Assembly (NCBI RefSeq): GCF_900475675.1
Contig: NZ_LS483403.1
Span: 186,001-250,000, forward strand
Source of the DNA: Streptococcus lutetiensis
GTDB taxonomy: Bacteria > Bacillota > Bacilli > Lactobacillales > Streptococcaceae
Direction of reading: 5' to 3'
DNA: 64,000 bases
In this document: one piece after another, positions 12,481 to 27,931 of the stretch
How the letters are laid out: each line of letters opens with the position of its first letter
Numbering within the stretch: position 1 is the stretch's first letter
Program-made: the position numbers and the translations under genes
The notes under the pieces: model-generated
Databases searched by the model: none
Seen by the model: only the letters and a program-made list of their open reading frames with translations
Told to the model about the DNA's origin: nothing

Positions 12481-13314
12481 ATGAAAAAAGAAGAACGTTA
12501 TAATACTTTTTGGAAATATGTGCTCTTAATTGCGGGTTCAATTCTGATTTTGATTCCTTTATTAGCAACTGTCTTTAGTTCGTTTAAGACAACTAAGGAT
12601 ATCATGCAACATTTCTTTGCTTTTCCAAATCCTGTCACTCTAAGCAACTACACACGCTTGCTTGCTGATGGCATCGGACATTATTTCTTAAATTCAACGA
12701 TTATCACCGTTGTATCAGTGATTTTGGTGACTTTATTTATTCCTGCGGCTGCTTATTCAATTGCTCGTAATATGAGCAAAAAACGTGCTTTCAATATCAT
12801 GTACAGTTTGTTGATTTTGGGAATTTTTGTGCCATTTCAAGTTATCATGATTCCAATCACAGTGATGATGAGTCGACTTGGCTTGACTAATATTTGGGGT
12901 TTGATTATCTTGTACTTAACATATGCTGTACCACAAACCTTATTCTTGTATGTCGGATACATCAAGTTAAGTGTTCCTGACAGTTTGGATGAAGCAGCTG
13001 AGATTGATGGTGCTGATAAATTCACAACTTATCGCAAAATCGTCTTTCCAATGTTAAAACCAATGCACGCTACAACTTTGATTATCAATGCACTTTGGTT
13101 TTGGAATGACTTCATGCTTCCACTCTTGATGCTGAATAAATCATCAGACTCTTGGTCATTGCCACTTTTTCAATACAACTACACAGGACAATACCTCAGC
13201 GACTACGGACCAAGCTTTGCATCATACGTCGTTGGTATTATTACTATCACAATCGTTTACCTCATTTTCCAAAAACATATCATTTCAGGAATGAGCAACG
13301 GCGCAGTGAAATAA
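12481..13314 (+). CDS. msmG: Multiple-sugar ABC transporter permease MsmG
   Basis: Second permease subunit, 277 residues, with six predicted helices. The EAA loop starts at Glu171 ([20 protein letters not shown]). It follows msmF by nine bases with GGAGTGAGAG as ribosome-binding site. The 112-base spacer to gtfA is the longest in the operon and contains a hairpin, so gtfA output may be tuned separately. Confidence 0.95.
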   Translation: MKKEERYNTFWKYVLLIAGSILILIPLLATVFSSFKTTKDIMQHFFAFPNPVTLSNYTRLLADGIGHYFLNSTIITVVSVILVTLFIPAAAYSIARNMSKKRAFNIMYSLLILGIFVPFQVIMIPITVMMSRLGLTNIWGLIILYLTYAVPQTLFLYVGYIKLSVPDSLDEAAEIDGADKFTTYRKIVFPMLKPMHATTLIINALWFWNDFMLPLLMLNKSSDSWSLPLFQYNYTGQYLSDYGPSFASYVVGIITITIVYLIFQKHIISGMSNGAVK

Positions 13315-13359
13315 GGAGTCGACGCAGTGTCATCCAGACACAAGGAGGCTCATCTTTTT

Positions 13360-13397
13360 CACCCAGCCCGTAGCCCGAGTTCAACTTTTGCTGGGTG
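13360..13397 (+). promoter_or_regulatory. Intercistronic hairpin before gtfA
   Basis: CACCCAGC (13360-13367) pairs with GCTGGGTG (13390-13397). It has no T run, so it is more likely an RNA processing or stabilising element than a terminator. It lies in the 112-base gap between msmG and gtfA. Confidence 0.5.
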
Positions 13398-13426
13398 CTA
13401 AAATCCAAAAGGGTAAAGGAGTAACT

Positions 13427-14872
13427 ATGACAATACAAAATAAAACAATGCTTATTACTTACTCAGATAGTCTGGGAAAGAATTTGAAAGAATTAAATGA
13501 AAATCTTGGCAAGTATTTTGGAGAAGCTGTCGGCGGGGTTCATCTTTTGCCATTTTTCCCGTCAACAGGTGACCGTGGTTTTGCGCCAGTCGATTATGAT
13601 GAGGTTGATGCTGCATTTGGGGATTGGGATGACGTGAAGGCATTGGGTGAGAAGTATTATCTCATGTTTGATTTCATGATTAACCATATTTCTCGTCAAT
13701 CAAAATATTACAAAGATTATCAAGAAAAGCACGAAGCTAGTGCTTACAAGGATATGTTTCTTAACTGGGATAAATTTTGGCCAGAAAATCGTCCGACACA
13801 AGCTGATGTGGATTTGATTTACAAGCGTAAAGACCGCGCACCAAAACAAGGAATTCACTTTGCGGACGGTTCAGTTGAGCATCTCTGGAACACATTTGGT
13901 GAAGAGCAGATTGACCTTGATGTGACAAAAGACGTGACCATGGATTTCATTCGAAAGACCATCGCGCATTTAGCTGAAAATGGTTGCGACCTTATTCGAT
14001 TAGATGCTTTTGCTTATGCAGTTAAAAAATTAGATACTAATGATTTCTTTGTAGAACCAGAAATCTGGGAATTGCTTGATAAAGTCCGCAGCATTGCTGC
14101 GGAATCTGGTACAGAGTTGCTTCCAGAAATTCATGAGCACTATTCAATCCAGTTTAAGATCGCTGAGCACGATTACTATGTTTATGATTTTGCCCTTCCG
14201 ATGGTGGTTCTTTATAGCCTTTACAGCGGAAATGTTAATCGTTTGGCGAAATGGCTTAAAATGTCTCCCATGAAACAATTTACGACACTTGATACGCACG
14301 ATGGTATTGGAGTTGTTGATGTCAAAGATATCTTGACGGATGAGGAAATTGATTACACGTCAAATGAACTTTATAAAGTAGGTGCCAACGTCAACCGAAA
14401 ATATTCAACAGCCGAGTATAATAATCTTGATATCTACCAAATCAATTCAACTTACTATTCTGCGCTTGGGGATGATGACAAGAAATATTTCTTAGCTCGT
14501 TTGATTCAAGCTTTCGCGCCAGGCATTCCACAAGTGTATTATGTTGGCTTTTTAGCTGGTAAAAATGATCTTGAATTGTTAGAAAAAACAAAAGAAGGTC
14601 GCAATATTAATCGTCATTATTATAGCAGTAGCGAAATTGCAGAAGAAGTCAAACGTCCAGTTGTTCAAGCTTTGCTAAAATTATTTACTTTCCGTAATCA
14701 ATCGGCTGCTTTTGCCCTGGATGGCAGTATTGAAGTTGATGAACTTGATAGTCACACAATTCTTATTACACGTCGTAATCAAGGCAGTAGTGTTGTCGCA
14801 CAAGCAAAGATTAATCTAAAAGATTTGACTTATCATATCACAGAAAACGGTCAAGAAATTACCTTTCTATAA
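13427..14872 (+). CDS. gtfA: Sucrose phosphorylase (GH13)
   Basis: Splits sucrose with phosphate into alpha-glucose 1-phosphate and fructose, saving one ATP. The protein has 481 residues, the length of S. mutans GtfA. The start [17 protein letters not shown] was chosen because AAAGGAGTAACT precedes it; an upstream TTG would add 13 residues without support. Catalytic groups are Asp193 ([10 protein letters not shown]), Glu234 (LLPEIHEHY) and Asp292 (TLDTHDGIG). Sucrose may come from raffinose after Aga action. In S. mutans, msmK follows; here a terminator and a new promoter follow instead. Confidence 0.95.
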   Translation: MTIQNKTMLITYSDSLGKNLKELNENLGKYFGEAVGGVHLLPFFPSTGDRGFAPVDYDEVDAAFGDWDDVKALGEKYYLMFDFMINHISRQSKYYKDYQEKHEASAYKDMFLNWDKFWPENRPTQADVDLIYKRKDRAPKQGIHFADGSVEHLWNTFGEEQIDLDVTKDVTMDFIRKTIAHLAENGCDLIRLDAFAYAVKKLDTNDFFVEPEIWELLDKVRSIAAESGTELLPEIHEHYSIQFKIAEHDYYVYDFALPMVVLYSLYSGNVNRLAKWLKMSPMKQFTTLDTHDGIGVVDVKDILTDEEIDYTSNELYKVGANVNRKYSTAEYNNLDIYQINSTYYSALGDDDKKYFLARLIQAFAPGIPQVYYVGFLAGKNDLELLEKTKEGRNINRHYYSSSEIAEEVKRPVVQALLKLFTFRNQSAAFALDGSIEVDELDSHTILITRRNQGSSVVAQAKINLKDLTYHITENGQEITFL

Positions 14873-14875
14873 AGC

Positions 14876-14905
14876 TAAAAGCAAGGGATTATCCTTGCTT
14901 TTCTC
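14876..14905 (+). terminator. Intrinsic terminator after gtfA
   Basis: AAAAGCAAGG and CCTTGCTTTT form a 10-bp stem with a short ATTAT-type loop and a T-rich tail. It ends the aga-msmEFG-gtfA transcript before dexB. Confidence 0.75.
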
Positions 14906-14923
14906 TGCATCTGGGTTTGAGTA

Positions 14924-16604
<1,681 letters not shown>

Positions 16605-16605
16605 T

Positions 16606-16636
16606 AAAAAACAGCTCCTAATTAGGAGCTGTTTTT
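16606..16636. terminator. Bidirectional terminator between dexB and galR
   Basis: ACAGCTCCTAA and TTAGGAGCTGT (16611-16632) form a perfect palindrome, flanked by A and T runs on the two sides. It serves the convergent dexB and galR genes. Confidence 0.9.
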
Positions 16637-16640
16637 AGGT

Positions 16641-17642
<1,002 letters not shown>

Positions 17643-17664
17643 TCATCCCTTCTTTCTTGATAGT

Positions 17665-17763
17665 ATTATATCACATCATTAGGAAAAATAAAACTTTTAA
17701 GTAAAACTTTAGTAAATATCATTGACTTGTTTTAACTAAGACAGTAAAATGAAACCGTAATCA
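17665..17763. promoter_or_regulatory. galR/galK divergent promoters, operator repeats and cre site
   Basis: The galK promoter has TTGACT (17722-17727) and TAAAAT (17745-17750) with a 17-base spacer. ATGAAACCGTAATCA (17749-17763) matches the cre consensus WTGNAANCGNWNNCW at every position and overlaps the -10 edge and the predicted start. Two direct repeats, AAACTTTTAAGTAAA (17691-17705) and AAACTTTAGTAAA (17704-17716), lie just upstream of the -35 and are candidate GalR sites. The galR -10 is on the - strand at 17665-17670. Confidence 0.7.
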
Positions 17764-17792
17764 TAATAAAGCAATAAAAAAAGGAGACTCTC

Positions 17793-18965
17793 ATGAATAC
17801 GAAAGAACTTAATCAAGCTTTTATTAACGTTTTTGGAACAGAAGCCGATGCTACATTTTTCTCACCAGGTCGTATTAATCTAATTGGTGAACACACTGAC
17901 TACAACGGTGGTCACGTATTCCCTGCAGCTATCACTCTTGGAACATACGGGGCAGCTCGTAAACGTGATGATAAAGTTTTACGTTTTTATTCAGCTAACT
18001 TTGATGATTTAGGTATTATTGAAGTGTCACTTGATAATCTTACTTTTGATAAGAAAGATAGCTGGACAAATTATCCAAAAGGTGTCATTAAATTCTTGCA
18101 AGAAGCTGGTCACAAAATTGATAGTGGTTTTGAACTTTACGTCAACGGTAATATTCCAAATGGTTCTGGCTTGTCATCATCAGCCTCACTAGAACTTTTG
18201 GTCGGTATCGTAGCCGAAGAATTATTTGACCTTGAAGTTGAACGTTTAGACTTAGTAAAAATTGGTAAACAAACAGAAAATGAATTTATCGGAGTAAATT
18301 CTGGTATCATGGACCAATTTGCCATCGGTATGGGTGTTGACAAACAAGCTATCTACCTTGATACAAATACATTAGAATATGAACTTGTTCCACTTGATCT
18401 TGGTGACAATGTCATTGTCATCATGAATACTAATAAACGTCGTGAGCTTGCTGATTCAAAATATAACGAACGTCGTGCAGAATGTGAAAAAGCAGTAGAA
18501 GAACTTAACCAAATGCTTGATATCAAGACATTGGGTGAACTTGATTTGCAAAGTTTTGACGAATATAGCTATCTTATTAAAGATGAAAATCGTCTCAAAC
18601 GTGCCCGCCATGCTGTCTGGGAAAATCAACGTACCCTTCAAGCCAAAGAAGCTTTGATGGCTGGTGAACTTGAAAAATTTGGTCGTTTGGTGAATGCCTC
18701 ACATGTCTCACTTGAGCATGATTATGAGGTAACAGGTATCGAACTTGATACCCTTGCTCACACTGCTTGGCAACAAGAAGGAGTTCTCGGAGCTCGTATG
18801 ACAGGAGCGGGATTCGGTGGCTGCGGTATTGCCATTGTTGCTAAAGATAAAGTTGATGAATTTACTAAAAACGTTGGGCAAGTTTACACTGAAACAGTTG
18901 GTTATGCGCCAGCTTTCTACATTGCTGAAATCGCTGGTGGTTCACGTGTCTTATCTAGAAAATAA
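17793..18965 (+). CDS. galK: Galactokinase
   Basis: First step of the Leloir pathway: ATP plus galactose gives galactose 1-phosphate. 390 residues, GHMP kinase family. The galactokinase signature is [19 protein letters not shown], the ATP loop is [15 protein letters not shown], and the third motif is [23 protein letters not shown] precedes the ATG. It is the first gene of galKTE with spacers of 19 and nine bases to its partners. It would act on free galactose, for example from Aga activity. Confidence 0.97.
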   Translation: MNTKELNQAFINVFGTEADATFFSPGRINLIGEHTDYNGGHVFPAAITLGTYGAARKRDDKVLRFYSANFDDLGIIEVSLDNLTFDKKDSWTNYPKGVIKFLQEAGHKIDSGFELYVNGNIPNGSGLSSSASLELLVGIVAEELFDLEVERLDLVKIGKQTENEFIGVNSGIMDQFAIGMGVDKQAIYLDTNTLEYELVPLDLGDNVIVIMNTNKRRELADSKYNERRAECEKAVEELNQMLDIKTLGELDLQSFDEYSYLIKDENRLKRARHAVWENQRTLQAKEALMAGELEKFGRLVNASHVSLEHDYEVTGIELDTLAHTAWQQEGVLGARMTGAGFGGCGIAIVAKDKVDEFTKNVGQVYTETVGYAPAFYIAEIAGGSRVLSRK

Positions 18966-18984
18966 TTAAGATTAGAGAGATAAA

Positions 18985-20454
18985 ATGAAACTTTTAGATA
19001 CTTTTGTCGCTAAGGTAATTGAAGCAAGCGACTATACAGAAGATGATATGTTTTACTTGCGTAACCGTGTCCTAGCCCTTGTGGGTGAGGATGGAGCAGA
19101 GCAAGAAACGCAAGAAACAGATTTAATTGCTCTCAAAGAAGAGTTGGTTGACTTAGCTGTAAAAAATGGCAAAGTTGGCGAATTAATGGCAGAAAAAGAT
19201 TGCTTGGGTGCTGAATTGATGAACTTCATCACCCCAATCCCGAGTCAGGTGAATCGTCGTTTCTGGGACACTTATGCTAAATCTCCTCAACAAGCTGTCG
19301 CAGATTTTTATGACCTAAGCAAACGTAATGACTACATTAAAATCGCTGCAATTGCCAAAAATATTGCCTTTACGACGCCGTCACAATACGGTGATATTCA
19401 GATTACGATTAATTTATCAAAACCTGAAAAAGACCCTAAAGCAATTGCTGCTGCTAAGTTAACCAAGGCATCTTCTTATCCAAAATGTCAGTTATGTATG
19501 GAAAATGAAGGCTATCAAGGTCGAATTAATCACCCAGCGCGTGCTAATCACCGCATCATTCGCTTGAATCTTGGCGATGAAAAATGGGGCTTCCAATACT
19601 CACCATATGCCTATTTTAATGAACATTGCATTATCCTAAATACTGAGCATGTGCCGATGGTTATCAGTAAAAATACTTTTGCGCAGTTGCTTGATATTGT
19701 CGATATTTTCCCAGGTTACTTTGCTGGGTCAAATTCAGACTTGCCAATCGTCGGTGGGTCAATCTTGACACACAATCACTATCAAGGTGGTCGTCATGTC
19801 TTTCCAATGGAAATAGCCGAGCTGGACAATGAATTTCATTTTAAAGGTTATTCTGATGTGACAGCAGGTATTGTCAAATGGCCAATGTCAGTGCTTCGTT
19901 TACGTAGTCAAAACAAGGCACGCTTGGTTGAGTTGGCTGAAAAAATTCGTTTGGCATGGCGCGATTATTCTGACGAAAGTATTGATGTATTAGCTTATAC
20001 AGGCGACACACCACATCACACAGTTACTCCAATTGCACGCAAACGTGATGGTCAATTTGAACTGGATATCGTTCTTCGAGACAATCACACGACAGCTGAA
20101 TTTCCAGACGGTGTTTATCATCCACATGCTGATGTGCAACACATTAAAAAGGAAAATATTGGACTTATCGAAGTTATGGGGTTAGCTATTTTACCGCCAC
20201 GTCTGAAAGATGAACTGCTAGAAGTTGAAAAATATCTTTTGAACCAGTATAATGAAATCGCTGACTATCATAAAGATTGGGCAGATGAGATTAAAAAACG
20301 TACGGATATTACGGCTGATACAGTGCATAATATTGTACAAGAAGAAGTTGGACACGTTTTTGTTCGTGTTCTAGAAGATGCCGGTGTTTACAAACGTGAT
20401 GAAAAAGGTCAAAAATCCTTTATGCGTTTTGTAAATAGCATTGGGTTAGAATAG
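18985..20454 (+). CDS. galT: UDP-glucose:hexose-1-phosphate uridylyltransferase (Firmicutes type)
   Basis: Transfers UMP from UDP-glucose to galactose 1-phosphate. The 489-residue length and sequence belong to the long GalT type of Firmicutes, distinct from the about 350-residue enterobacterial enzyme. Recognisable segments are [20 protein letters not shown], then [16 protein letters not shown] with the catalytic His-X-His region, and [20 protein letters not shown] precedes the ATG. It sits between galK and galE. Confidence 0.96.
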   Translation: MKLLDTFVAKVIEASDYTEDDMFYLRNRVLALVGEDGAEQETQETDLIALKEELVDLAVKNGKVGELMAEKDCLGAELMNFITPIPSQVNRRFWDTYAKSPQQAVADFYDLSKRNDYIKIAAIAKNIAFTTPSQYGDIQITINLSKPEKDPKAIAAAKLTKASSYPKCQLCMENEGYQGRINHPARANHRIIRLNLGDEKWGFQYSPYAYFNEHCIILNTEHVPMVISKNTFAQLLDIVDIFPGYFAGSNSDLPIVGGSILTHNHYQGGRHVFPMEIAELDNEFHFKGYSDVTAGIVKWPMSVLRLRSQNKARLVELAEKIRLAWRDYSDESIDVLAYTGDTPHHTVTPIARKRDGQFELDIVLRDNHTTAEFPDGVYHPHADVQHIKKENIGLIEVMGLAILPPRLKDELLEVEKYLLNQYNEIADYHKDWADEIKKRTDITADTVHNIVQEEVGHVFVRVLEDAGVYKRDEKGQKSFMRFVNSIGLE

Positions 20455-20463
20455 GAGAAATAA

Positions 20464-21462
20464 ATGTCAATTTTGGTGCTTGGTGGAGCTGGCTACATCG
20501 GCTCTCACATGGTTGATCGTTTAATTGAAAAAGGTGAAGAAAAAGTTGTTGTTGTCGATAGTTTGGTGACAGGACACCGTGCAGCGGTTCATCCTGACGC
20601 AAAATTCTATCAAGGAGATCTTGCTGATCAAGATTTCATGCGTAAGGTTTTCACAGAAAATCCTGATGTGGATGCTGTCATTCACTTTGCAGCTTATTCA
20701 TTGGTTGCAGAATCAATGGAAAAACCATTGAAATACTTTGATAACAACACTGCTGGCATGATTAAATTGCTTGAAGTGATGAATGAATTTGGTGTTAAAT
20801 ACATTGTTTTCTCATCAACAGCAGCAACTTATGGTATTCCAGATGAGCTTCCAATCAAAGAAACAACACCACAACGCCCAATCAATCCATACGGTGAAAG
20901 TAAACTCATGATGGAAACTATTATGAGATGGGCTGACCAAGCTTATGGCATTAAGTTTGTCCCACTTCGTTATTTCAATGTTGCTGGTGCTAAACCAGAT
21001 GGTTCTATCGGTGAAGACCATGGACCAGAAACACACTTGTTGCCAATTATTTTGCAAGTAGCACAAGGTGTTCGTGAAAAAATCATGATTTTTGGTAATG
21101 ATTACAACACACCGGATGGTACAAATGTGCGTGACTACGTTCACCCATTTGACTTGGCAGATGCTCATTTACTTGCTGTAAAATATCTTCGCGAAGGTAA
21201 TCAATCAACAGCCTTTAACCTAGGTTCTTCAACTGGTTTTTCAAACCTTCAAATCCTTGAAGCAGCTCGTAAAGTAACTGGTAAAGAAATTCCAGCTGAA
21301 CTTGCAGACCGTCGCCTTGGTGACCCAGATACGCTTATCGCATCATCAGATAAAGCGCGTGAAGTCCTTGGTTGGAAACCTCAATTTGACGATATTGAAA
21401 AAATCATTGCATCTGCTTGGGCATGGCACTCAAGCCATCCAAATGGATACAACGACTGTTAA
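20464..21462 (+). CDS. galE: UDP-glucose 4-epimerase
   Basis: Interconverts UDP-galactose and UDP-glucose, closing the Leloir cycle. 332 residues, extended short-chain dehydrogenase fold. The NAD motif is GGAGYIGSH at the N-terminus. The catalytic pair is Tyr143-X3-Lys147 (PYGESK) with Ser/Thr in [17 protein letters not shown] precedes the ATG. A terminator follows, ending the operon. Confidence 0.96.
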   Translation: MSILVLGGAGYIGSHMVDRLIEKGEEKVVVVDSLVTGHRAAVHPDAKFYQGDLADQDFMRKVFTENPDVDAVIHFAAYSLVAESMEKPLKYFDNNTAGMIKLLEVMNEFGVKYIVFSSTAATYGIPDELPIKETTPQRPINPYGESKLMMETIMRWADQAYGIKFVPLRYFNVAGAKPDGSIGEDHGPETHLLPIILQVAQGVREKIMIFGNDYNTPDGTNVRDYVHPFDLADAHLLAVKYLREGNQSTAFNLGSSTGFSNLQILEAARKVTGKEIPAELADRRLGDPDTLIASSDKAREVLGWKPQFDDIEKIIASAWAWHSSHPNGYNDC

Positions 21463-21477
21463 TATGACATAAATCTA

Positions 21478-21504
21478 GTCTGAGACATTTGTCTCAGGCT
21501 TTTT
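21478..21504 (+). terminator. Intrinsic terminator after galE
   Basis: GTCTGAGAC and GTCTCAGGC form a stem with a short ATTT loop, followed by CTTTTTG. It closes the galKTE transcript. Confidence 0.8.
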
Positions 21505-21541
21505 GTGCATTGTATAGAATGATATGAAAAAGGATGAGATT

Positions 21542-22373
21542 ATGAAAGTGATTAGCACGAATTGCTTAGATGACAAGCAGAGACTGGCTGCTGAAAAATT
21601 GATTAGAGAGGTTCAAGATTTTGATGAGACACACCGCATTCCCTACTTATCCAATAATCTTAATTTTGACCAAAAAATGCCAGCTTTCTTTTTAGCTTAT
21701 GAGAAGAATCAACTTGGGGGTGTTGACAGTCTATGCTGATGAGCCAGACGAGGCAGAAGTTGCTATTTTGGTTCACCCAAATTATCGACGCTTAGGGTAC
21801 GCTAAAGAATTGTTTCATGTTTTCCGTGAAACCATGAAAGAGTACCACCTGAATTTTACGGTAATGTCGGAGCGAGCTTTCTTAGCAAAACAGCCAGATA
21901 TGCTGGCTAATCTTGACATGACTTTAGAAGATGATTTTGAGTATTGGCTTAGTCGACAACGAAAGGCCTATTTGCTTGAAAAGCGTGATGACTTGTTGGT
22001 TACCAAAGCTAGTAGAGAACACTTTGAAGCTATTGCAGACTTTCAAGCGAAAGCTTTCGATGAATCTTATGATGTTACCTTATGTTACGCCAAAGAGGCT
22101 TTGGTTGATGAAACTGGAAAACTTTATATCGTGATGAAAGACGAGAAAGTTGTTGCTTCTTGCACGGTGGATTTTAGCACGACTTATAATTACCTTTATG
22201 GTTTAGTAGTTTCTGAAGGATATCGCGGCCAAGGGATTGGAACTTATTTTATGAAAGTGCTTGTCAATGACTTGTTAGCTGAAAACGATAAGGCTTTTCA
22301 AATTGCAGTTGAATCAGATAATTTAGCTGCTAAACGTCTTTATGAAAACTTAGGTTTTGAAGAACGGACGTAG
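21542..22373 (+). pseudogene. Two-domain GNAT acetyltransferase, frameshifted
   Basis: The first frame (21542-21739; MKVISTNCLDDKQRLAAEKL to AYEKNQL) and the second (entering about 21712; GVLTVYADEPDEAEVAILVH) make one continuous tandem GNAT protein of about 277 residues. The join falls in a GGGGG run at 21715-21720, where one base is missing or extra. The C-terminal domain keeps the acetyl-CoA loop (GYRGQGIGTYF). AAGGATGAG precedes the ATG at 21542. It may be a true pseudogene, a phase-variable gene or a sequencing error; the substrate is unknown. Confidence 0.75.
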
Positions 22374-22431
22374 GTTGTTTACGCTAAGATGACTGACGCT
22401 AGTAAACTTTGGAAGTTTTAACGGTCATTTC

Positions 22432-22460
22432 TTGCGTTGTTAAATGTAATTTGGTATAGT
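22432..22460 (+). promoter_or_regulatory. yajC promoter
   Basis: TTGCGT (22432-22437), a 17-base spacer and TATAGT (22455-22460), with TG one base before the -10. The predicted transcript start is about 26 bases before the yajC ATG. Confidence 0.7.
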
Positions 22461-22492
22461 TGTCATTAAGCTTATATTTATGGAGGATTCTT

Positions 22493-22822
22493 ATGCCAAC
22501 AGTTATTATGTTGCTCGTTATGGTTGGTTTGATTTGGTTCATGCAACGTTCTCAAAAGAAACAAGCACAAGCCCGTCAAGATCAACTTAAAGCATTGCAA
22601 AAAGGTGATGAAATCGTAACAATCGGTGGTCTTTACGGTGTTGTTGATGAAGTTGACACTGCTAACCAAAAAATGGTTTTGGATATCGATGGTGTTTATC
22701 TAACATTTGAACTTGGTGCTTTAAAACGTGTTGTTAACAGAGCTGAACAAGAGGTTGTTGAAGAAGTAGTTGAAGAAACAACTGAAGCAGCTCAAGATAC
22801 TGCCGTTGAAAGTGAAGACTAA
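22493..22822 (+). CDS. yajC: Preprotein translocase accessory subunit YajC
   Basis: Small single-pass membrane protein, 109 residues, that associates with the SecDF/YidC part of the translocase in other bacteria. One N-terminal helix (PTVIMLLVMVGLIWFMQ) is followed by KKQAQARQDQLKALQKGDEI and the family core VTIGGLYGVVDEVD, then an acidic Glu-rich tail. The start ATG follows GGAGGATTCTT; an upstream in-frame start at 22460 lies at the promoter and was rejected. It has its own promoter and terminator. Confidence 0.93.
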   Translation: MPTVIMLLVMVGLIWFMQRSQKKQAQARQDQLKALQKGDEIVTIGGLYGVVDEVDTANQKMVLDIDGVYLTFELGALKRVVNRAEQEVVEEVVEETTEAAQDTAVESED

Positions 22823-22834
22823 TCATAGAAATTA

Positions 22835-22862
22835 CCAGATGAGAAATCATCTGGCTTTTTTT
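22835..22862 (+). terminator. Intrinsic terminator after yajC
   Basis: CCAGATGA, loop GAAA, TCATCTGG (22835-22854), then CTTTTTTT. A textbook tetraloop terminator. Confidence 0.92.
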
Positions 22863-22916
22863 ATGCCAATATTCCCTAAAAGCCATCAATTAAGTAGAGA
22901 AAAAATGGCTATTTTA

Positions 22917-22925
22917 TGGTAAAAT
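22917..22925 (+). promoter_or_regulatory. Extended -10 promoter for uppS-cdsA-rseP
   Basis: TGGTAAAAT at 22917-22925 gives a predicted start near 22932, 25 bases before the uppS ATG. No good -35 is visible at the expected distance. Confidence 0.5.
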
Positions 22926-22956
22926 ATTATGATGAGTATGCTTTTAAGGAAATTGT

Positions 22957-23712
22957 ATGTTTAAATTTAATTTTAGAAAAAAGAAAGAGGCTGTAAGCCT
23001 TGACAAAATTCCAAATCATATTGGAATTATTATGGACGGAAACGGTCGTTGGGCTAAGAAACGCATGCAACCACGTGTCATGGGACACAAGGCTGGTATG
23101 GATGCTTTGCAGGATGTGACGATTGCTAGCTCAGAACTTGGTGTAAAAGTTTTGACAGTCTACGCTTTCTCAACAGAAAACTGGTCACGACCCGAGGACG
23201 AAGTCAAATTCATTATGAACTTACCCGTTGAGTTCTTCGATAAATATGTCCCTGAATTGGACGCTAATAATGTCAAAGTTCAAGTTATTGGTGAGACAAA
23301 TTGTTTGCCAAAAGCAACTTTTGATGCGATGAAACGTGCTTGCGAACAAACGAAGCACAATTCTGGTCTTATTTTGAATTTTGCGCTTAACTATGGCGGC
23401 CGTTCAGAAATTACAGAAGCGGTTAAAAATATTGCCCAAGAAGTGCTTGAAGCAAAAATCAGCCCAGATGATATTACAGAAGATGTGATTTCGAATCATT
23501 TGATGACGAATCACTTGCCGTACTTGTATCGTGATCCGGATCTGATTATTCGAACAAGTGGTGAACTTCGTCTTAGTAATTTTCTACCATGGCAATCAGC
23601 ATATAGTGAATTTTACTTCACACCTGTTTTATGGCCTGATTTCAAAAAAGACGAGTTGATTAAGGCGATTGCTGAGTACAATCAACGCCATCGCCGTTTT
23701 GGTGGAATCTAG
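22957..23712 (+). CDS. uppS: Undecaprenyl diphosphate synthase
   Basis: Cis-prenyltransferase making the C55 lipid carrier for cell-wall synthesis; 251 residues. Signature motifs are IGIIMDGNGRWAKKR with catalytic Asp27, YAFSTENWSRP, and DLIIRTSGELRLSNFLPWQS near the C-terminus; it ends in RRFGGI as usual. AAGGA precedes the ATG. It is followed after 12 bases by cdsA, the conserved uppS-cdsA-rseP order. Confidence 0.97.
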   Translation: MFKFNFRKKKEAVSLDKIPNHIGIIMDGNGRWAKKRMQPRVMGHKAGMDALQDVTIASSELGVKVLTVYAFSTENWSRPEDEVKFIMNLPVEFFDKYVPELDANNVKVQVIGETNCLPKATFDAMKRACEQTKHNSGLILNFALNYGGRSEITEAVKNIAQEVLEAKISPDDITEDVISNHLMTNHLPYLYRDPDLIIRTSGELRLSNFLPWQSAYSEFYFTPVLWPDFKKDELIKAIAEYNQRHRRFGGI

Positions 23713-23724
23713 AAAGGAAATATC

Positions 23725-24519
23725 ATGAAACAACGTGTGATTTGGGGAGCGATTGCCCTATTGATTATGCTGCCGTTTCTATTGCATGGAGGCCTATCGT
23801 TTCAAGTCTTTGTAGGCTTTTTAGCAATGGTTGGTGTGGCAGAAATGTTACGTATGAAACATCTTGAATTTTTCTCAATTGAAGGTGTTTTGTCAATGCT
23901 TGGTGCCTTTGTTTTGACAGTGCCTTTGGATAACTACTTTACATCACTACCGATAGATTCTAACTTTGCCGTCTATGGGTTGTTGGTTTTCTTGCTTTTG
24001 GCAGGAACAGTTATCAATTGTGATGATTATTCATTCGATGATGTCTCTTATCCGATTGCAGCTAGCCTTTATGTGGGAATTGGTTTCCAAAACTTGGTCA
24101 ATGCTCGTATGGGTGGCTTAGATAAAGTGCTCTTTGCTTTATTTATTGTATGGGCAACTGATATCGGTGCTTATATGATTGGTCGTCGTTTTGGTCAACG
24201 TAAATTGATGCCGAAAGTTTCTCCAAATAAAACTATCGAAGGTAGTCTTGGCGGGATTGCTTGCGCTGTTGTCGTTTCATTTATCTTTATGTTGATTGAT
24301 AAAGCTGTTTACGCTCCGCACAATCTCTTTGTTATGTTAATTTGCGTTATTTTGTTTAGTATTTTTGGTCAATTCGGTGATTTGGTTGAAAGTGCGATTA
24401 AACGTCATTTTGGCGTTAAAGATTCTGGAAAACTTATCCCTGGTCATGGTGGTATCCTAGACCGCTTTGATTCAATGATTTTTGTTTTCCCAATTATGCA
24501 TCTATTTGGTCTTTTTTAA
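23725..24519 (+). CDS. cdsA: Phosphatidate cytidylyltransferase
   Basis: Integral membrane enzyme converting phosphatidic acid and CTP to CDP-diacylglycerol; 264 residues with about seven helices. The C-terminal signature is GQFGDLVESAIKRHFGVKDS followed by GKLIPGHGGILDRFDS, which binds the metals. AGAAAGGAAAT precedes the ATG. A 94-base spacer without a clear terminator leads to rseP. Confidence 0.96.
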   Translation: MKQRVIWGAIALLIMLPFLLHGGLSFQVFVGFLAMVGVAEMLRMKHLEFFSIEGVLSMLGAFVLTVPLDNYFTSLPIDSNFAVYGLLVFLLLAGTVINCDDYSFDDVSYPIAASLYVGIGFQNLVNARMGGLDKVLFALFIVWATDIGAYMIGRRFGQRKLMPKVSPNKTIEGSLGGIACAVVVSFIFMLIDKAVYAPHNLFVMLICVILFSIFGQFGDLVESAIKRHFGVKDSGKLIPGHGGILDRFDSMIFVFPIMHLFGLF

Positions 24520-24613
24520 TTGAGTTGTTTGGCAATGGCCACAAACTTTTGGAGTTTGCTTACTAGTGAATGGTTATTAGGATAATAATGTTACTGGTAT
24601 AGAGAGGAGCAAA

Positions 24614-25876
24614 ATGCTCGGAATTATAACGTTTATTATTGTTTTTGGGATCTTAGTTATTGTCCACGAATTTGGTCACCTATATTTTGCTAAAAAAGCA
24701 GGTATCTTAGTGAGAGAATTTTCTATCGGGATGGGCCCGAAAATCTTTTCTCATTTTGATAAGGAAGGGACAGCTTATACGTTTCGTATTCTTCCTTTAG
24801 GTGGTTATGTCCGTATGGCAGGCTGGGGTGATGATACCACTGAAATCAAGACGGGTACACCAGCTAGCCTGAGTTTGAACAAAGACGGACTTGTGACACG
24901 TATTAATTTGTCACACAAACAGTTGGATAATACAGCTCTTCCTATGAATGTGACTTCTTATGATTTGGAAGATAAATTAGAAATCACAGGATTGGTTTTA
25001 GATGAGCAAAAGACATACACTGTTCATCACGATGCCACAATCGTTGAAGAAGATGGCACAGAGATTCGCATTGCGCCCCTTGATGTGCAGTATCAAAATG
25101 CTACTGTCTGGGGACGTTTGATGACAAACTTTGCTGGTCCGATGAATAATTTTATTCTAGGAACGCTAGCTTTCATCTTACTTGTCTTTATGCAAGGTGG
25201 AGTCCCGAATCCCTCGACAAATGCTGTGCGAGTGACTGACGGTGGTGCCATGCAAGCTGCAGGTGTCAAAGATGGTGACAAGGTATTGGCAGTCGGTGAT
25301 TACAAAGTCTCAAATTGGTCTGAATTGACTGAGGCTGTTGCCAAATCGACAAAAGGTATTTCAAAAGATACCACGATTCCTGTTACCGTAAAAGATGCTT
25401 CTGGAAAAACAAAGACTCTTGATATTAAGCCAGTCAAAAATCATGGTAGCTATCTTATCGGAGTTTCTTCAGCTTTGAAAACAGGTTTCTGGGACAAGAT
25501 TACTGGTGGCTTCCAAATGTCTTGGCAAAGTGCCATGTTAATTTTAAATGCTTTAAAAGGTATTGTGTCAAATTTCAGCTTGGATAAACTTGGTGGTCCC
25601 GTAGCTATGTATCAGGCGTCAAGTCAAGCAGCTTCCTATGGATTGACATCAGTGATTAATCTGTTAGCTCTCTTGTCAATTAACCTTGGAATTGTTAACC
25701 TTATCCCGATTCCAGCTTTGGATGGTGGGAAAATCTTGATGAATCTTATCGAGATTGTTCGTCGTAAACCACTCAAACAAGAAACAGAAACTTATGTCAC
25801 TCTAGTTGGTGTAGTCATCATGATTATCTTGATGATTGCCGTTACTTGGAATGATATTATGCGAGTTTTCTTCTAA
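24614..25876 (+). CDS. rseP: Site-2 (RseP/Eep-type) membrane metalloprotease
   Basis: Zinc intramembrane protease of 420 residues. The first helix contains the zinc motif His18-Glu19-Phe-Gly-His22, and the last helices carry [15 protein letters not shown] domain lies at about 200-290 ([20 protein letters not shown]). In streptococci and enterococci, Eep proteins trim lipoprotein signal peptides and peptide pheromones, which could link it to ComRS-type signalling feeding comX at 57359; that link is an inference from the family. GAGAGGAGC precedes the ATG. Confidence 0.94.
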   Translation: MLGIITFIIVFGILVIVHEFGHLYFAKKAGILVREFSIGMGPKIFSHFDKEGTAYTFRILPLGGYVRMAGWGDDTTEIKTGTPASLSLNKDGLVTRINLSHKQLDNTALPMNVTSYDLEDKLEITGLVLDEQKTYTVHHDATIVEEDGTEIRIAPLDVQYQNATVWGRLMTNFAGPMNNFILGTLAFILLVFMQGGVPNPSTNAVRVTDGGAMQAAGVKDGDKVLAVGDYKVSNWSELTEAVAKSTKGISKDTTIPVTVKDASGKTKTLDIKPVKNHGSYLIGVSSALKTGFWDKITGGFQMSWQSAMLILNALKGIVSNFSLDKLGGPVAMYQASSQAASYGLTSVINLLALLSINLGIVNLIPIPALDGGKILMNLIEIVRRKPLKQETETYVTLVGVVIMIILMIAVTWNDIMRVFF

Positions 25877-25936
25877 CTTACATAAAGACTAATCAATAAT
25901 TTAGTACATCATATTTTGAATACACATTTTTTAGAA

Positions 25937-27894
<1,958 letters not shown>

Positions 27895-27902
27895 TAAGAT
27901 TT

Positions 27903-27931
27903 AGGTCGAGAGCGTAGGCCCGACCTTTTTC
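27903..27931 (+). terminator. Intrinsic terminator after proS
   Basis: AGGTCG (27903-27908) pairs with CGACCT (27921-27926), followed by TTTTTCTTTT. Confidence 0.75.

Noticed and set aside
13152-13373. + strand frame of 73 codons across the end of msmG and the gtfA spacer
   Set aside because: It overlaps msmG in another frame and covers the intercistronic hairpin; no ribosome-binding site.
24520-24613. Separate promoter or terminator between cdsA and rseP
   Set aside because: TGGCAATGGCCA gives a short palindrome but there is no T run and no convincing -10/-35 pair.
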